Made by a program: the position numbers and the translations under genes
Assembly: GCA_019925795.1 (NCBI GenBank)
Contig: CM034307.1
Coordinates: 62,682,864 to 62,746,863, forward strand
Length of the DNA: 64,000 nt
Source: Dendrobium chrysotoxum
Lineage: Eukaryota > Streptophyta > Magnoliopsida > Asparagales > Orchidaceae
Direction of reading: 5' to 3'
Notes under the pieces: model-generated
What the model was told of the DNA's origin: nothing
What the model saw: the letters and a program-made list of their open reading frames with translations, nothing else
The model's database searches: none
Part shown: positions 1-13,030 of the stretch, in pieces
Layout of the letters: every line of letters begins with the position of its first letter
Position numbering within the stretch: the first letter of the stretch is position 1

Positions 1-1188
1 TATTGAAAATTATTTTTTTCTTCAAAAAATATTTTCTTTCTAGTTTTATATTAAGTCGGGCTAAGATTTAGTCTCTAGCGAGCAGGTTAATTTTGCTGGG
101 AAGTTAGATGATACTGAGGATTTTTGATCATTAATCTAGGTAATTTCTGCTAACCTAATTTGTTTTATTGTACACTATGTGTCTTAAATTACATATTATG
201 AATTTACTAGTAATTCAATGATTTGATTATATGAATAGGCCGTTGTCTCACCACTGTCCTACCTACATTTTCAACTATGAGGGTGAAACGTTCATGATAT
301 TGAGGCTTTAATGATTATGCTCAAATTTTGATGGATACAGAATTACAAAGTGTTAGGTTTGAAATATATTTTTTTAAAGAACTACAAAACATGCCTTTGT
401 TTTGATTACCAAATGTTGTAGTGCAAGTCATTGGAATTCTTTACTTTCTTCACGTTTTTGAACTGAAGCTAGTTATAGGCTGAAGAGAAGATTGGTGGGA
501 GGAGTTGAAATTTATTATCATCATAGCCTTATCCCAAATATTTGTGGTTAGTGCTATGAATCTTCATTTTTCGTTTATTCCTATTGCGCGGTGTATATGG
601 TGCCAAACCTTTTCTTTGCAATCCATTTAACCTCAGGCATAACCCCTTTATTTTTGGATAATTGATATTAATTTTATCAACTTTTCTGTCAATCATATTT
701 TCTATCCTTCATTGTATTTTTCTAAACCACTTAGGTCTATTTATGTTACCATATCGTTGTTAAATATTACTGCAACTTTTTTATGATATAATTTTTTTTT
801 TAAAAATTTATCCTACTTAGTTTTGATACACATCCATCTTGACATTATCATTTATGCCACACTCAATTTATATATCGATAATTTTTTAAATATCCCAATA
901 TTTAGATCCATATGATATTGCCGACCTAATTGTAGTTTAAAAAAATTTAACTTTAAGCTTTTATGATATTCTTTTATTATACAAAGTTTCTTAGGCATCT
1001 CTTCATTCTAGACACTCAATTTTAACTTTAGAAGTTAAATATATATTTATGTATATATCGTCTAAATTTTTAATTCACTCAAAATGTTTATCAACTTCAA
1101 TGGATGTCCCATCAATTAGAACTATATCATTTACAAAAAGTATAAACCGACGCACCTCACTTAGAATGTTCTTTGTAAGTATCTCTAT
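1..1188. other. AT-rich non-coding stretch
   Basis: I see no coding frame with support, no repeat boundary and no exon of the neighbouring splicing-factor gene here. It is either an intron of that gene, whose 5' exons are missing from the window, or sequence upstream of it. Confidence 0.5.
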
Positions 1189-3000
1189 ACAACAACAACA
1201 TCAAGCCTTTATCCCAGTACATGAGGTCGGCAACGTGAATCCATTTTCTCCATTGTGTTCGGTTAAGAGTCAAATTCTCATTTAAATCTTATAATAAAAG
1301 GTCATTTCTAATACTTTCTAAGTCTTTTTAGGTCTATCTCTACCTTTCTTAACAAAGGTCAAATCTAATGCATCTACTCTCCTAACCGGGTCATTGGAAG
1401 GTCGACGATTTATGTGACCAAACCATCTAAGGTGACTCGCTCTAATCTTATTTGCCACTAGAGCTACTCCAACCTCACCAATTGAGATTTGGAATTACGG
1501 GGGCGTTTTACATTCTGTCTCTAAAAGTAAAGCCACTCATCCATAGAACTAAGTAGGATAAATTAAAAAAAAAAAAGATTATGGATGAGTGGCTTTATCA
1601 ATTTTTATAAATTTAAAGCATCTTCATTTTTGCAACACTTAATTTTATTCTTCTCTTTTAATGGCCAACATTCTGTGTCATAAAACATTGTAGGTCTCAC
1701 CATCATCTTATAAAATTTTCTCTTAAGTTTGAGGGTGCTTTTTTATCACACAATAGGCTCGATGCATTCTTCCACTTCAACCATTCAGCTTGAATTCTAC
1801 TAATAATATCCCATCGATTTCACCGTCACTTTGAACAGTAAATTCGAGATATCTAGAACGTGTACTCTTTTTAATGACTTGATTGCCCAAAGTCACAGTC
1901 CCCGCAATAGATCTCTTACTACTAAAATTACAATTCATGTATTTGGTTTTAGATCTAATAAATTTAAAATATATGGACTCAATGCTGATCATTGGTGTAA
2001 ACATGTAGTGATTGAGAACTTTTGGTTTATTCTCTTACTGTTTTTAATACTAGTTAGTGCTTCATCACACATATCTTTGATAATAACAATATATCTTTGA
2101 CACACACACCTTTATGCCTCAAAGCACACCAAATTAATTGTTGTGGTTCTAGATTATACATACATTCTTAAGATTAATAACAATCATAAGAAAATCTCTT
2201 CTTTATTCACTATACCTCTCCATTAATTTTCTTCATATGAAAATAACTTCTATTGTAGATCTTCTTCACATAAACCAAATGGATTATCTAAAATTGATAT
2301 AAATTATTTAAGCCTATGTACAAGTACTAGCCCCCATACCTTCATTGTATGGCTTACAAATTTTATTACTCTTAGTTAGCACATTCTTGAATATTATCTT
2401 TATTCTTAAATAATACAAAAAAAATTTCTTCTCTGATCATTTGACATTCTCCTAGTCTTCAAAATTCTATTAAAAAAATGCCCCCATAATTCCAAATCTC
2501 AATTGGTGTCTCATTTGTATCTAAATCTTCACTTTATGCATTTTTTAGAGTTAACTCTACTTCATTCCTTTGGATCAATCTATAATTTATTGTATTTTTT
2601 ATTATGCTCTTTCAATATATATATATATATATATAATATCTTTTTGTAATTTCCTAAATTAACTTAAATTAACTTTTGTCATTTTTCTTTGATATTTTCT
2701 TCTTTAACCAATATCTTATTACCTTCCTTTAATGCATTTAACTTTATTCCTAGATCTTTTATCTCATACCTTAGATATTCTATATATCTCATTTTCTTCT
2801 CTCTTACTAGTATATCTTTACTATAAATCATGAAAAAACTGTGGTTTTTTGCTTAACTTACTATCCCTTTTGCATGACTTTTAGCTTTCTTATGCTCATT
2901 CCTCAATAGCATTCAGTTTTTTTGTAGCTTTAAAGGTGTATTTTATCTTTAATAACCCTTTGTATTTTCTCCCTCCATCACCGAGTCTCATTACTAGTGT
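1189..3000 (-). mobile_element. Decayed RTE-type LINE (non-LTR retrotransposon)
   Basis: Read on the minus strand this is a broken reverse-transcriptase ORF. From 5' to 3' the blocks are: a pre-RT segment around 2950-2690 resembling LVKEENIKEKW; PIEIWNYGG near 2480-2510; a thumb-side piece RSKTKYMNCNFS and VQSDGEIDG near 1800-1990; and the 3' end with the GACC...GGG motif and a GTTGTTGTTG-type tail near 1189-1230. The same 3' end occurs in the two other LINE copies of the window (5533-5837 and 58476-59202). Many stops and frameshifts show it is dead. It also contains two small inverted pieces of its own sequence (see findings). The 5' limit is approximate. Confidence 0.75.
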
Positions 3001-4709
3001 ATTAGCTATTTCTATACTCCTAAATTTTACAATAATCCTTTTAAGAAGGCTACCCACATTAGTTTTGAATTAAAAATTTCAATTTATCTCTTAGCAACCT
3101 AGCTTAAAAGATTAGTAATTTCATACATTTCAAATTCTACCATCTTATCCACTACCTTATTGAAGGATTTGAAAGTCTTATTGTGTGTAATTTTAACATA
3201 TTTTCAGTTATGTCCAAGGCTAGCTTGAGTTGTCTTTTGATGCACGTAGGTGTCTGAGCTTGAGAGTAAGGGTGGATTGTTCTCATAGTTGGTGTCAGGG
3301 TTTAATAGGATCGTATTTTTGTTGGTGTACACTCTGAAATGGTCTATGAATTTCAGCCTCTTTGAGATTTATGGGATAAGTATCATTAGAACTTATAATA
3401 TGAGCTATAAGATCTATAATTTGTACTTTTTCATGTTAGGTTAGGATTCAACCTCATGGAAAAAGGGTTTTTTTTAATTTTTAGAAGATTGCTACCATTA
3501 GATTTCTAATGGTGAAAATATGGTTTATTCTTGATTATTGTTGGGACTCCTAAACAGAAATTGTTGAAACTCAAGTGCTCACCTAGATTGATATGTCTAG
3601 TCTTCCATTATTTGGATTATAACCAATGTTGCCATAGGTTTTTTTAACCATTAAAACATTTATGGTGAAGAAATTTGTGCATCTGAATTTACATGAAGTC
3701 GTGAAGTTATTAACTTTTTTTTGCAAGCAATTGTAAATTATCTTATTGAAAGATGGATTTTCTATCTTCAAACTTCTTATTTGGTCATCTTATTACTTTT
3801 TGTTTTCTCATTTGGATTATATTACATCAAAATACAGGTCATTTATTAAATAATGCATGTTTATTATTATTATTGAATGTATCATTTTATTTATTGAAAA
3901 TCATTAATTGATATAGTTTAAGTTTGATTAAATAAATATCTATCTTATGCACATAATATATATACATGATAAGTTAATAGCACGCTAATTAATTAAAGCC
4001 GCGCCTTGTGTTATGCTTTGCACATTTAAGCAAAAAGAAATGCTCGTATATCACGTTGTGCTTAACATTGGTATTAATAGATCAAATTGATCGCTCTTAA
4101 GAAAAATATAATCTCTCTTTTATTTCTAATTAGGATTACATATGTTAATTTAGTCTGTTTTTTTACCCTTATCGGAATAAATTCAAAATTATTGGAAATT
4201 GCCCTATATCAGTCCCTTTGTTGACGAGGGATTGATTTTCATATGTAAATTTAATTTAATTGCATTTTACTGTAGATACGCTTGCTAGAATTACTCATGC
4301 ATGCAATCAGCTTAGAAAAACTAGATATTTTATTGCACTTTTTTAAACGAGTATTATCGAAATTTGATTACATGTATATATGTCATTGTTATTGCCATTT
4401 GTTGAGACGTAGTTTATATAGCTATTTTGAATAAGCAGACTTAAAGATGGCATAGTTATAAAGCTTTCATAATCTTGATTTATGGATAATAACCTTGATT
4501 CTTAGTGATGAAACCCAATCTGAGCCAACCTCCAGTTCAACCGGAACCAAGTAAAATAAATTTTGCTGGGTTTGGGCTTGAATTAGGTCGAGTGAAGGTT
4601 AGGCTATTTTTGAGAAGGGTGGGGATTCGGGGCAATTTTTTGTTGGGCTGCACAACTTCTATTTTGATAATCTGGTTGTTTTCTACTTTGTTGAAACTCT
4701 CGTATTTAG
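3001..4709. other. Non-coding stretch upstream of first visible exon
   Basis: Probably intron of the splicing-factor gene, because the first visible exon at 4710 starts in the middle of RRM1. I looked for the expected upstream exon encoding the first strand and helix of RRM1 and found none here or at 1-1188, so it must lie beyond the left edge. Confidence 0.5.
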
Positions 4710-6463
4710 GATCCTGACACCAAAAAACCTCGGGTGAAGATATATTTAGACAGAGAAACTGGAAAAGTAAAAGGCGATGCACTTGTCACATATATGAAGG
4801 TACAGGTCATAAATTTACCAGTTATTTTTATCATTTACTCTTTTCTATATCAAGTTAATTGTGAGATGGCCTCTACAGAAATCAAATTGCTATTTATGTT
4901 AGAACTTTTACGAAGAAAAATTTTCTATGTACAAGGAACCTTCTGTTGCATTAGCAACCCAAATTTTGGATGGTGCACCTTTCCGGAGTGGTGGGAAGAT
5001 TCCTATGTCAGTAACACAGGCTAAGTTTGAGCAAAAAGGTAATTTCTTCAAGCATCTACCTTTTGTATATAAATTTATGTTGGTATTTTATATTCAGGAT
5101 CCTTCAACATTTTTTTTTTCACAGGAGATAAATTTATTACGAAGCAAGTAGATAAGAACAAGAAAAAGAAGCTGAAGAAGGTTGAAGATAAGATGCTTGG
5201 GTGGGGTAAGTATTGCCTTTTCATTCCACAAAGACTGCTGCCATGGTGATTGGTCCTGTGAGAGTATTACCATTTGCTCATGACTTGAAATTCTCTAGAT
5301 ATTTTAGTGTTTGTTATGACCCCTGCATTTGAGACATAACACCTTAATATCCTTTATGACTGGTTTGAAGTTATGATGGACGTTGATATGTTATGGAAAT
5401 GCATCTCTTAGTAAACCACTAGGAATGAATTTGCAGTGTGCATGTGGGCAAAAGCGAATTCTGCTACTTAGTTTTCATATTGTTCTGAGAGTTAAATTAT
5501 TTGTGGTTGAATTCATTATTTTTTGCAATATACGTGAAAAGGTTGGAGTAGCTCCAGCCTCCAGTGGAAGATAAGATTAGAGAGAGTCGCCTTAGATGGT
5601 TTGGTCACATAAAACGGCGGCCCTCCGATGACCTGGTTAGAAAAGTAGAGGTATTAGATTTGACTTATGTTAAGAAAGGTAGAGCGAGACCTAAAAAGAC
5701 TTGGTTAGAAAATATTAGAAATGATCTTTGTTTATTAGATTTAAATGAGAATTTGACTTTTAATAGGATACAATGGAGAAAAAGAATTCATGTAGCCGAC
5801 CCCACGTAGTGGGACAAAGGCTCGATGTTGTTGTTGTCATTATTTTCTGCAATAAACATTTGTCTGCTTTGAGAATGTTTGAGTCACGCAGTCTCCCAGT
5901 GTTGACATGCCTTTGACATATTTGAAAAATTAATAATTTGAAAGTTGGTTTTATACTATTTTTAGATTATACTTGGTTTAGAATCTGCAACAGTGACATG
6001 TTTATGTTAGCTTTACGCTCTCAGAGTTTCTTTTGCAGTATCAAGCAGTTAATCTGTTTTAATCCTTTTCTTTTGCAATGTTCGATAGGAACGTACAAGT
6101 AATTTTATTTTTGATTTGTTGTGATTTTCGCTGGTTTTGTCTTGCAAAATGTCGGCTCCCAGCCTAATCTTACTAATGTAAATGCGCTAAGGTGGCCGTG
6201 ATGACGCAAAACTCTTGATTCCCGCAACTGTTATACTATGGAATATGTTCTCTCCTGCTGAATTAAGGGTAAGTCATGAAATCTCCTGCCACAGTTAATG
6301 TAGAATGTTTCCCACACATTGACCATCTTGAAATTGTTGAACCATTTTTGCCCAATTTGAATGGCTTTGTTAATTTCTTCAGGCTGACGAGAGTCTCCTT
6401 CCAGATCTTGAAGCAGATGTTCGAGAAGAATGTGTAAGTCTTGGTCCGGTTGATTCTGTTAAG
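4710..6463 (+). CDS. Tat-SF1/CUS2-like splicing factor (ELF9 family), exons of the middle part
   Basis: Five coding exons fit without a frame break: 4710-4799, 4936-5038, 5125-5205, 6192-6268 and 6383-6463, all with AG/GT borders. They encode the second half of an RRM (KPRVKIYLDRETGKVKGDA, then EPSVALATQILDGAPF and SVTQAKFEQKG), a lysine-rich linker ending KKVEDKMLGWGG, and the start of a U2AF-homology motif (LWNMFSPAEL, then LPDLEADVREECVSLGPVDS). This order is that of HTATSF1 in animals, Cus2 in yeast and Arabidopsis ELF9. Family knowledge: these nuclear proteins bind the U2 snRNP protein SF3b1 and assist prespliceosome assembly; ELF9 affects flowering through RNA metabolism. The protein starts off the left edge. 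A LINE fragment sits in the intron at 5206-6191. The reading continues at 36736 after a 30-kb intron. Confidence 0.88.
5533..5837 (+). mobile_element. RTE LINE 3'-end fragment in an intron
   Basis: The frame at 5564-5807 reads RLRWFGHIKRRPSDDLVRKV, then KKTWLENIRNDL, the conserved C-terminal end of plant RTE reverse transcriptases. It is followed by the CCCCACGTAGTGGGA motif and a tail ending in GTTGTTGTTG. It is a 5'-truncated 0.3-kb copy lying in sense orientation inside the intron between splicing-factor exons 5125-5205 and 6192-6268. Confidence 0.85.
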
Positions 6464-7729
6464 GTAAGACAAGTACCAAGTATTTTCATTGACCTTGTTG
6501 AATCTCTTTTATTCAAACTTCAATATTGCATCATATATGTGGATTGTCCTGCTGTAATAGTTGCATTATAATTTTCTTAATGAGCTGGAAATTGTTTTCA
6601 CTTGTTGACTGAAGAGGATTTGTAGTTACTGTCTCTTGATGCAATATTTTCTCATCAATAATCCATGATGATGTTGATATAAAACTTTGTGGTCTCTGTT
6701 TCATTATTACAGTTGCTGTAAGGTGTGTTACATACGTGTGTGTAATCTTTGTTCTGCTGTAATTGAAAATTAGAGCGTATGACCATCAACTTTAGTTAGT
6801 TGTTTGTCTTGCGAATGTAATCCACCAACGGGTTTGCTAGAATTCCCAATAAATATTTTAGCTGAGATAGCATTAAATTATGATACATCATTATGAATAC
6901 AATACACCAAACGAAGCCCCAAATTTTGGTTGTATAACGTCAAGAGGGTAGGCTTTTTCAGACTTATAATTTACATATGCCCGCATTGTCTTGCTATATC
7001 CATCAAATTCAAAAGTCAGGCTATAATATCTTCCAAAATATCCTGGCAGTTTATCTACCACAAGAATGAATTTTATCTATCACATGCATTCATTGCTAGA
7101 GTTTTAAACTCATTACTATAACATATAATTAGAACACAACAATAACCAATCCATAGCATTAAGTTGAATCCACTAATAATCACCAGTCAGCTATACTGCT
7201 TTCCCAGAATACAAAAGGCATGATACTCACATTTCGCTCCTGGAGACTCCAAAACTATGAAGCAAGCATGCGTTGCAAACATAAATTCACTGGGTAAACT
7301 TCTTGTCAAATATAAGCAATAGGATTGAGGGGCCTATACAAGATTGCTTGCAACTTTGAAGCACATATATCATGTAAGCATTGCTGAATAGTTCTAATTG
7401 TATTTAAAATTTATTAACTGAACTAATTTAAATGTAGTAATTGTAGGAATTTAAAGAGTACGACTAGTATAAATTCAGCAATGCTTTCTATTTCGAAAAA
7501 TCAAATATAATTCACATTAGGGGTAACAATATAAAAACCTTGAGTGTAACTATGCCATTTATATAATCTATATTACTATTAAAATGTCGCTTGTGAATCT
7601 TCCCATATATCATCCTGATCGTTCATTCCAAAAAGCTGAATAAATCCTCTGCCGTTCATTATTTTGACTATTCGCATATCAACGCACCAATTCACTTAAT
7701 TAAATATCTGTTCGCCTTTTTATCTTCTC
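6464..7729. other. Intron sequence without recognisable content
   Basis: AT-rich sequence following the donor site at 6464. I see no gene, repeat boundary or strong motif in it. Confidence 0.5.
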
Positions 7730-7983
7730 ATGAGACCTCTCCACTGCTCTTGCTCTCCCTCTTCTCCCTCTCGTTCGCATGCCCAAGCCCTCTGCCTCCC
7801 CTTCTCTCGCGTGACCCGAAGCCCGTCGATGTCCTTACCGACCTCGTCGTCGACCTACTGCCCTAGGCGCACGATCCCTGCCACCGGCCCTCTCTCACGC
7901 ACAGGTAACTTTTACCCCAGTTCTTCTTCTTGCCTCTTCCTTTGTTCTTTTTCTTCCTCCTTTCCTTCCTCATCTTCCTCTCC

Positions 7984-8014
<31 letters not shown>

Positions 8015-8110
8015 CTTCTTCTTCTTTATTTTCCTCTTCATCTTTTTCTCCTACTTTTCTCTGTTTTTAAAGTGGACTTATACTTACAAATGAACTGCTC
8101 TCTTTATTGA
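7730..8110 (+). other. C-rich segment with open frame and (CTT)n tract, function unknown
   Basis: A 126-codon frame starts at 7730 and is rich in Ser, Pro and Leu. About a third of it comes from a (CTT)n microsatellite at 7984-8027. The first 170 bases are GC-rich compared with the AT-rich surroundings, and a GTAACT donor-like site lies near 7904. This could be a relic first exon of an unrelated gene or of a transposon. I recognise no domain and do not think it is translated. Confidence 0.25.
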
Positions 8111-8644
8111 TTGATTGGGCTATTTTGGCTTTGATTTGTTTAATAGCGCTTCTATTGTTATGGATTAATGCGTCGTCTAGGTGTTACTATTATTTTGTTC
8201 CAAGGAATTTTCTTGAAAGGGTTATTTAGTATCCTATCTTTTGTTGAAGTGTTGGGAGTTGAGATATTTGAGGCATTGGTTTTCTTTAAATACTCCCAAT
8301 ATGTGTTTGCCATATGGAAAATTTTTGAGGTATTGGCTCTTCCTATATCTTTTTAGCATTGGGATTCTCTCCACATGGTTAGGGCTCACAGATTTGGCTT
8401 GTAAGCATGTGGTGTGTTACTTTTTGGCTTTGTGTGATGCAACCAATATTATTTCCTTGAGAATAGCAGGTTCTTGTCGAAGTACTTGTTAAGTTTACAT
8501 GAACCAAGTTTATATCTTTCATAGAGAGTTGTGTCTTCCATCATGTTGTGCATACTAAGTTGAAAGCTTATTCATTTTTCTTTTTGAATATTGAGTTGGA
8601 AGCTCATTATGTAATTGGTTTTTTTGGAGAAGGTGATTTTTATA

Positions 8645-9888
8645 GGCCAAATTTTAAAAGGGAGTATATTATTTGTTAAAATTAGTTTAAGAAGCATATT
8701 TCAAAAAAAATTTTAAAAGGAGCAAAATAGTTAAATGATATAGCGTATTCTTTTTAAACTACAAAAAATCAGATGATATGGGGAGAGAGAGGAGAGAGAG
8801 AGAGATGAATATGCCAAATTCTTTGGGGTATTCACTTAAAGTAAGAGAGAGAAAGGGAGAGAGAGAAAAAAATAAGACGGATGGGGAGGGAGAAAGAGAG
8901 ACGGGTGAGAGAGATTTAAATAAATATTTTATATTCAAAATAATTTTTTACTAATGTTTTTATAATATAATATAAAACAATCTTTAAACATATTATATAA
9001 AAAATTTAAAAAATTATAAAAATAATTAACACTATTTTTTTCTTTTTTTTTTTCTTTTTATAATTTAAGGAAAAAGTTTAAATAAAATTTTATAAAATAA
9101 AAAGAAAATAGCTATAAATATATAGTAATTAAATTTAATTAAATTTAAAATTCAAACAAAAAAAATTAGAACTTATAATTTTGATATTTATTATGTATAT
9201 TTTTATGCATTTGTAATGGTCGATTGAATTTTTTTTGCATATTTATTTATAATTTTTAAAATATACATAATAAAATTAAAAATATACATAATAAAAAGGC
9301 GTATATTTATTATATTATATAATTATATATACATATATGATATTTATTATAAAATTTATTTTTCAAATTTAAATATTCATGACAGTAAAAAAATAGTTTT
9401 AATTATTTTTATAGGGTAAAAGTTTAATGATATACTTTTTAAATATAATTTATTTTTTTTACTTTTTCTATATAATATTTTTTAAAGATTATTTTATATT
9501 ATATTATATGAATATTAGTTAAAATTTATTTTGAATATAAAAAAACTATTTAAATCTCTCTCTATCTCTCTTTCTCTCTCCCCATCCTTCTCTCCTTCCA
9601 CACTCTCTCTTACTTTTTTTTTTCTTTTTCTCTTCCTTTCTCCCTCCTGCTTTTTAACTGAATACGCCAAAGGCTTTGGCATATTCATCTCTCTCCCAAT
9701 GTCATCTAACTTTTTTTAGTTTAAATTGAATACGCTAAATGATATAGCGTATTCATAATACGCCAAATCATTTAGCTTATTCAGAATACGCCAAATCATT
9801 TGGCTATTTTGCTCATTTTAAATTTTTTTTAAAATACGCTCCTTTAATTAATTTTAGCAAATAACATGCTCTCTTCTAAAATTTGGCC
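8645..9888. mobile_element. Mutator-type foldback element with ~400-bp terminal inverted repeats
   Basis: The ends are inverted copies starting GGCCAAATTTTA. Both sides are flanked by the same 9-bp sequence ATTTTTATA (8636-8644 and 9889-9897), the duplication length typical of Mutator-like elements. The inverted arms reach to about 9040 on the left and start about 9400 on the right. They include GA-rich/TC-rich blocks and several palindromes around GAATACGCCAAAT...GCGTATTC. The AT-rich centre of some 350 bases has no coding frame, so the element is non-autonomous. Confidence 0.8.
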
Positions 9889-9897
9889 ATTTTTATA

Positions 9898-10960
9898 TAT
9901 ATGAAAGCTGGTGATTATTGGTTAATAGCAGTATAATTTTTATAATTATCGGGAAGAGCATCTAATCTTCTTTAATTTTTGTTAAATGAAAATGAAATTT
10001 CTTTGAACATAATGGATGCAAGTTTTTCTTGAAGGCAATGATGGTCTCTAATGAAATATTTTCTAAGTGGTTTGATAACTATCTTCTTAGAAGCAACAAA
10101 ACAAAAATTTCTCATTTCTTAAGATTTAAAGCTTTTCAGCAGCTTGAAGCAATGGGATCATCGTATATTCTATACGAGTACAGGCAAAACAGAAAAGCAG
10201 TGTAAGCCAATCCCTTCACTATTATTGTTATAAATATCGAGTCATATTGCATAAGTTCCACTTCAATGTACAATCTTTGTTTGTTTGGAGATTGCTTTGT
10301 GGAATTTTTGCAGGACAGTGATGAGATATTTTGCACCCCACACCACTCTACCCCCTTGGATGGCCATTTTGGCTACTAGGGAGTAGGTCACAATCGATTA
10401 TTTCAGATACTACACCTGGTTATGGGTGATTTTTGTACTTTATGAGTTCTATTTTTTACTTTGTAATATGTTTAAATTGTTTAGATTTTCTCTATTCTAT
10501 TTCTCCTCATGTAATGCTCTATAAATTTTTTTTTTCCGGTTTCATAGGTTCTACCTATTGTACTTATCCTTTTTAGCTAATGAAATTGTGCTATGCCCCT
10601 AAATTTCCTATAAAAAAAATTAAGCCTCCAAAAATATTTAAAGCACCAACATTAAATTATAATGTCAATGACTACAAAATTTAGATAAAATTTCACTACC
10701 GTGTCTTTCTCTACTTAAAAGCTATTGAACCTCAAAGAGTTGAGAGTTTAGAAATTTGGGTATATTGATTTTAGTAGTTTTTTAATCTAAAACTTTCATT
10801 TCTAGTTATCTAATCAAAAGCAAATGGACAAATTGAGCGATATTAGAAGCGGGTGATTCATCAAAAACCTGACCAATTCACCATTTCCCCATTTCAACTA
10901 TCCGATCTAATCGATTCGAACCAATTACATGCAAAAATAGCTTTAGGACTGGACCAAACT
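9898..10960. other. Intron sequence without recognisable content
   Basis: AT-rich, no supported gene or repeat border. A short C-rich patch lies near 10330-10370. Confidence 0.4.
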
Positions 10961-11522
10961 TGTCAAAGAACCGATCCACGATTAAACCGGTGCATTCAAT
11001 CTATACATTTCAATTTTTAAAGCCTCGTTGATCAGTATAAAATAATAAAATAATAGACCAGTTGAAGTAGTTACTACTGATCAATACACCTTGATGTCAA
11101 CTACTTGTAAACTGATAGAAATTGATACTGTCAACTGCCTTTCCTCAGATTACTTTCTTCAAATGCTGAGTAGCTAAATAAGAAAAAATAAAATCAAATT
11201 CCTTTCTATAAAAAAAATCCTCTAAAAAGTAACCACAACTTACGCTATTTTGCAGTAGAGCTTCTTAAAATTATAACATTAGACATGTAAAATATAAAAG
11301 AAACTCTTTTCAATACTATCTGCGATAAGCACTAATTCTCAATTCTCCAGGAAATTTTTTTTCCTTCTTTTCACAATAGGAAATGCAAAGACAGAACGTT
11401 AGTACCAGTCTACAAGATCGAACTTTCTTCAAAAATCAGAAACTAAAGTTATAAACTTTAGGTAATCAATAAACAAGTACTAAAATCAAGTATAAATTCT
11501 CTTAACGCTTTATTAATAATAA

Positions 11523-11950
11523 CTACGCGTTGTAATATTGTAGCATGGTGTACACAGTCTTAATTATTGTGAGAGCCAAGAGAAGCAAACCTCCGAGTAG
11601 TGAGGTGAAGACCCAAAGATTCTTAAGATATGTCCCAACAAAATTTGCTCTCCACTGACGCTTTCTCTTCTTATAATAGGTATTGAGCTTTTTGATCACA
11701 TCAACTCATATCTCTTCCTAGAAACCTGCCAGTGTTGCTTTCTTGATAATCTTGTTAAATATTTTCGAAATATTTCCATCACTGCTCACCAAATCCTTAA
11801 TAATTTTCTCATTTCTCAACAGCGCTACATCATCCGCAGTATTGATGAGGCCATCCATTAAGAAGAGATAGGCTGTCACTTCGTTACGTACAGTCACATG
11901 TATGTGCTCAAAGGCTATGAGACTGAGCAACGATGACTCAGTAGTGTCAT
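11523..11950 (-). pseudogene. DUF247 protein C-terminal fragment (left arm)
   Basis: Reading down from 11930 the frame gives LIAFEHIHVTVRNEVTAYLF, then MDGLINTADDVALL and a segment like the DUF247 core (LFN-type helix). After two in-frame stops it continues TYYKKRKRQWRANFVGTYLK and a hydrophobic segment LLGGLLLLALTIIKTVYTML before the terminal stop at 11523. This is the usual end of plant DUF247 proteins: a conserved acidic core and one C-terminal membrane helix. The N-terminal two thirds are missing. No known reaction can be given for the family; some members act in self-incompatibility in grasses. Confidence 0.8.
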
Positions 11951-12603
11951 CAACTTTTAGCTAGGGAGAAGAGAGAATGCTGCCATTGTCTAATTACAGT
12001 TATTCGACCATTGTCATCGGCTACGATCCATCCGACATTTTTCGCTCAACTATAGTTCTTCGTATCATGATCATTCACTTACAATCTTCTAATCATTATT
12101 ATAAGAGGCATCAAAAGAGAAGTGCAACGATTGTAAGAGACATCAAAATTTTTATGTGAAAAACTCAAAAAAGTGAAAAACATTAAAATGGTTCCAATAT
12201 CATTTGTGTTTGATTACAAGTGCTTCCATCCATCAAGGGAAAGAAATAATAAAGTACATGCTATAGTATTGAGGTTGAAAGAGCACTTTGGCAAGAATTT
12301 AGCATAAATCTAAGTATTGAAGTTGGGATTCACAGTTGATATCGACGACATGCATTGGTCTTATGAGTGACAATGTGTGTTGATATTATTAGTGATGGTA
12401 GGTGATGAAGTCTATAAATGTCAGAGTAGCCATGTAATAATGATTAGAAGATTGTAGGTCGATGGATTGTAGGTGGATGATAATGATACGAAGGACTATA
12501 GTTGAGCGAAAAATGTCCGATGGATCGTAGTCGGTGGCAGTGGTCGAATAATTGTAATTAGACAATGGCGGCATTCTATCTCTTCCTCAACTAAAAGTTG
12601 ATG

Positions 12604-13030
12604 ACACCACTGAGTTATCGTTGCTCAATTTCATGGCCTTTGAGCGCTTACATGCGACTGCAGGTAACGAAGTGACAGCCTATGTCTTCTTTATGGATGG
12701 CCTAATCAATACTGCAGATGATGTAGCTCTGTTGAGAAATGAGAAGATTATTAAGGGTTTGGTGGGCAGTGATTGAAAATATTTTTAAAATATTTAACAA
12801 GATTACTAAAGAAGCGACATTGGCGGGTTTCCAAGAATAGATATGAGTCGATGTGACTAAAAAGTTCAATACCTATTGTAAGAAGATGATTCACCGGTGG
12901 AGAGCAAATTTTGTTGAGACATATCTTAAGAATCCTTAGATTTTCACCTCACTACTCGGAGGTTTGCTTCTCTTGGCTCTCACAATAATTAAGACTGTGT
13001 ATACTATACTGCAATATTATAATGTGCAGT
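12604..13030 (+). pseudogene. DUF247 protein C-terminal fragment (right arm)
   Basis: Inverted copy of the fragment at 11523-11950. It reads FMAFERLHATAGNEVTAYVF, then MDGLINTADDVALL, then stops near 12775 where the left copy stays open for a while. Later pieces (FASLGSHNN-type frames near 12960-13020) correspond to the membrane helix but are in shifted frames. It is more decayed than its partner. Confidence 0.75.

Noticed and set aside
7730..8110. 126-codon frame that might be a gene
   Set aside because: Its middle and end are (CTT)n-derived Leu/Ser runs; no domain, and it lies in an intron.
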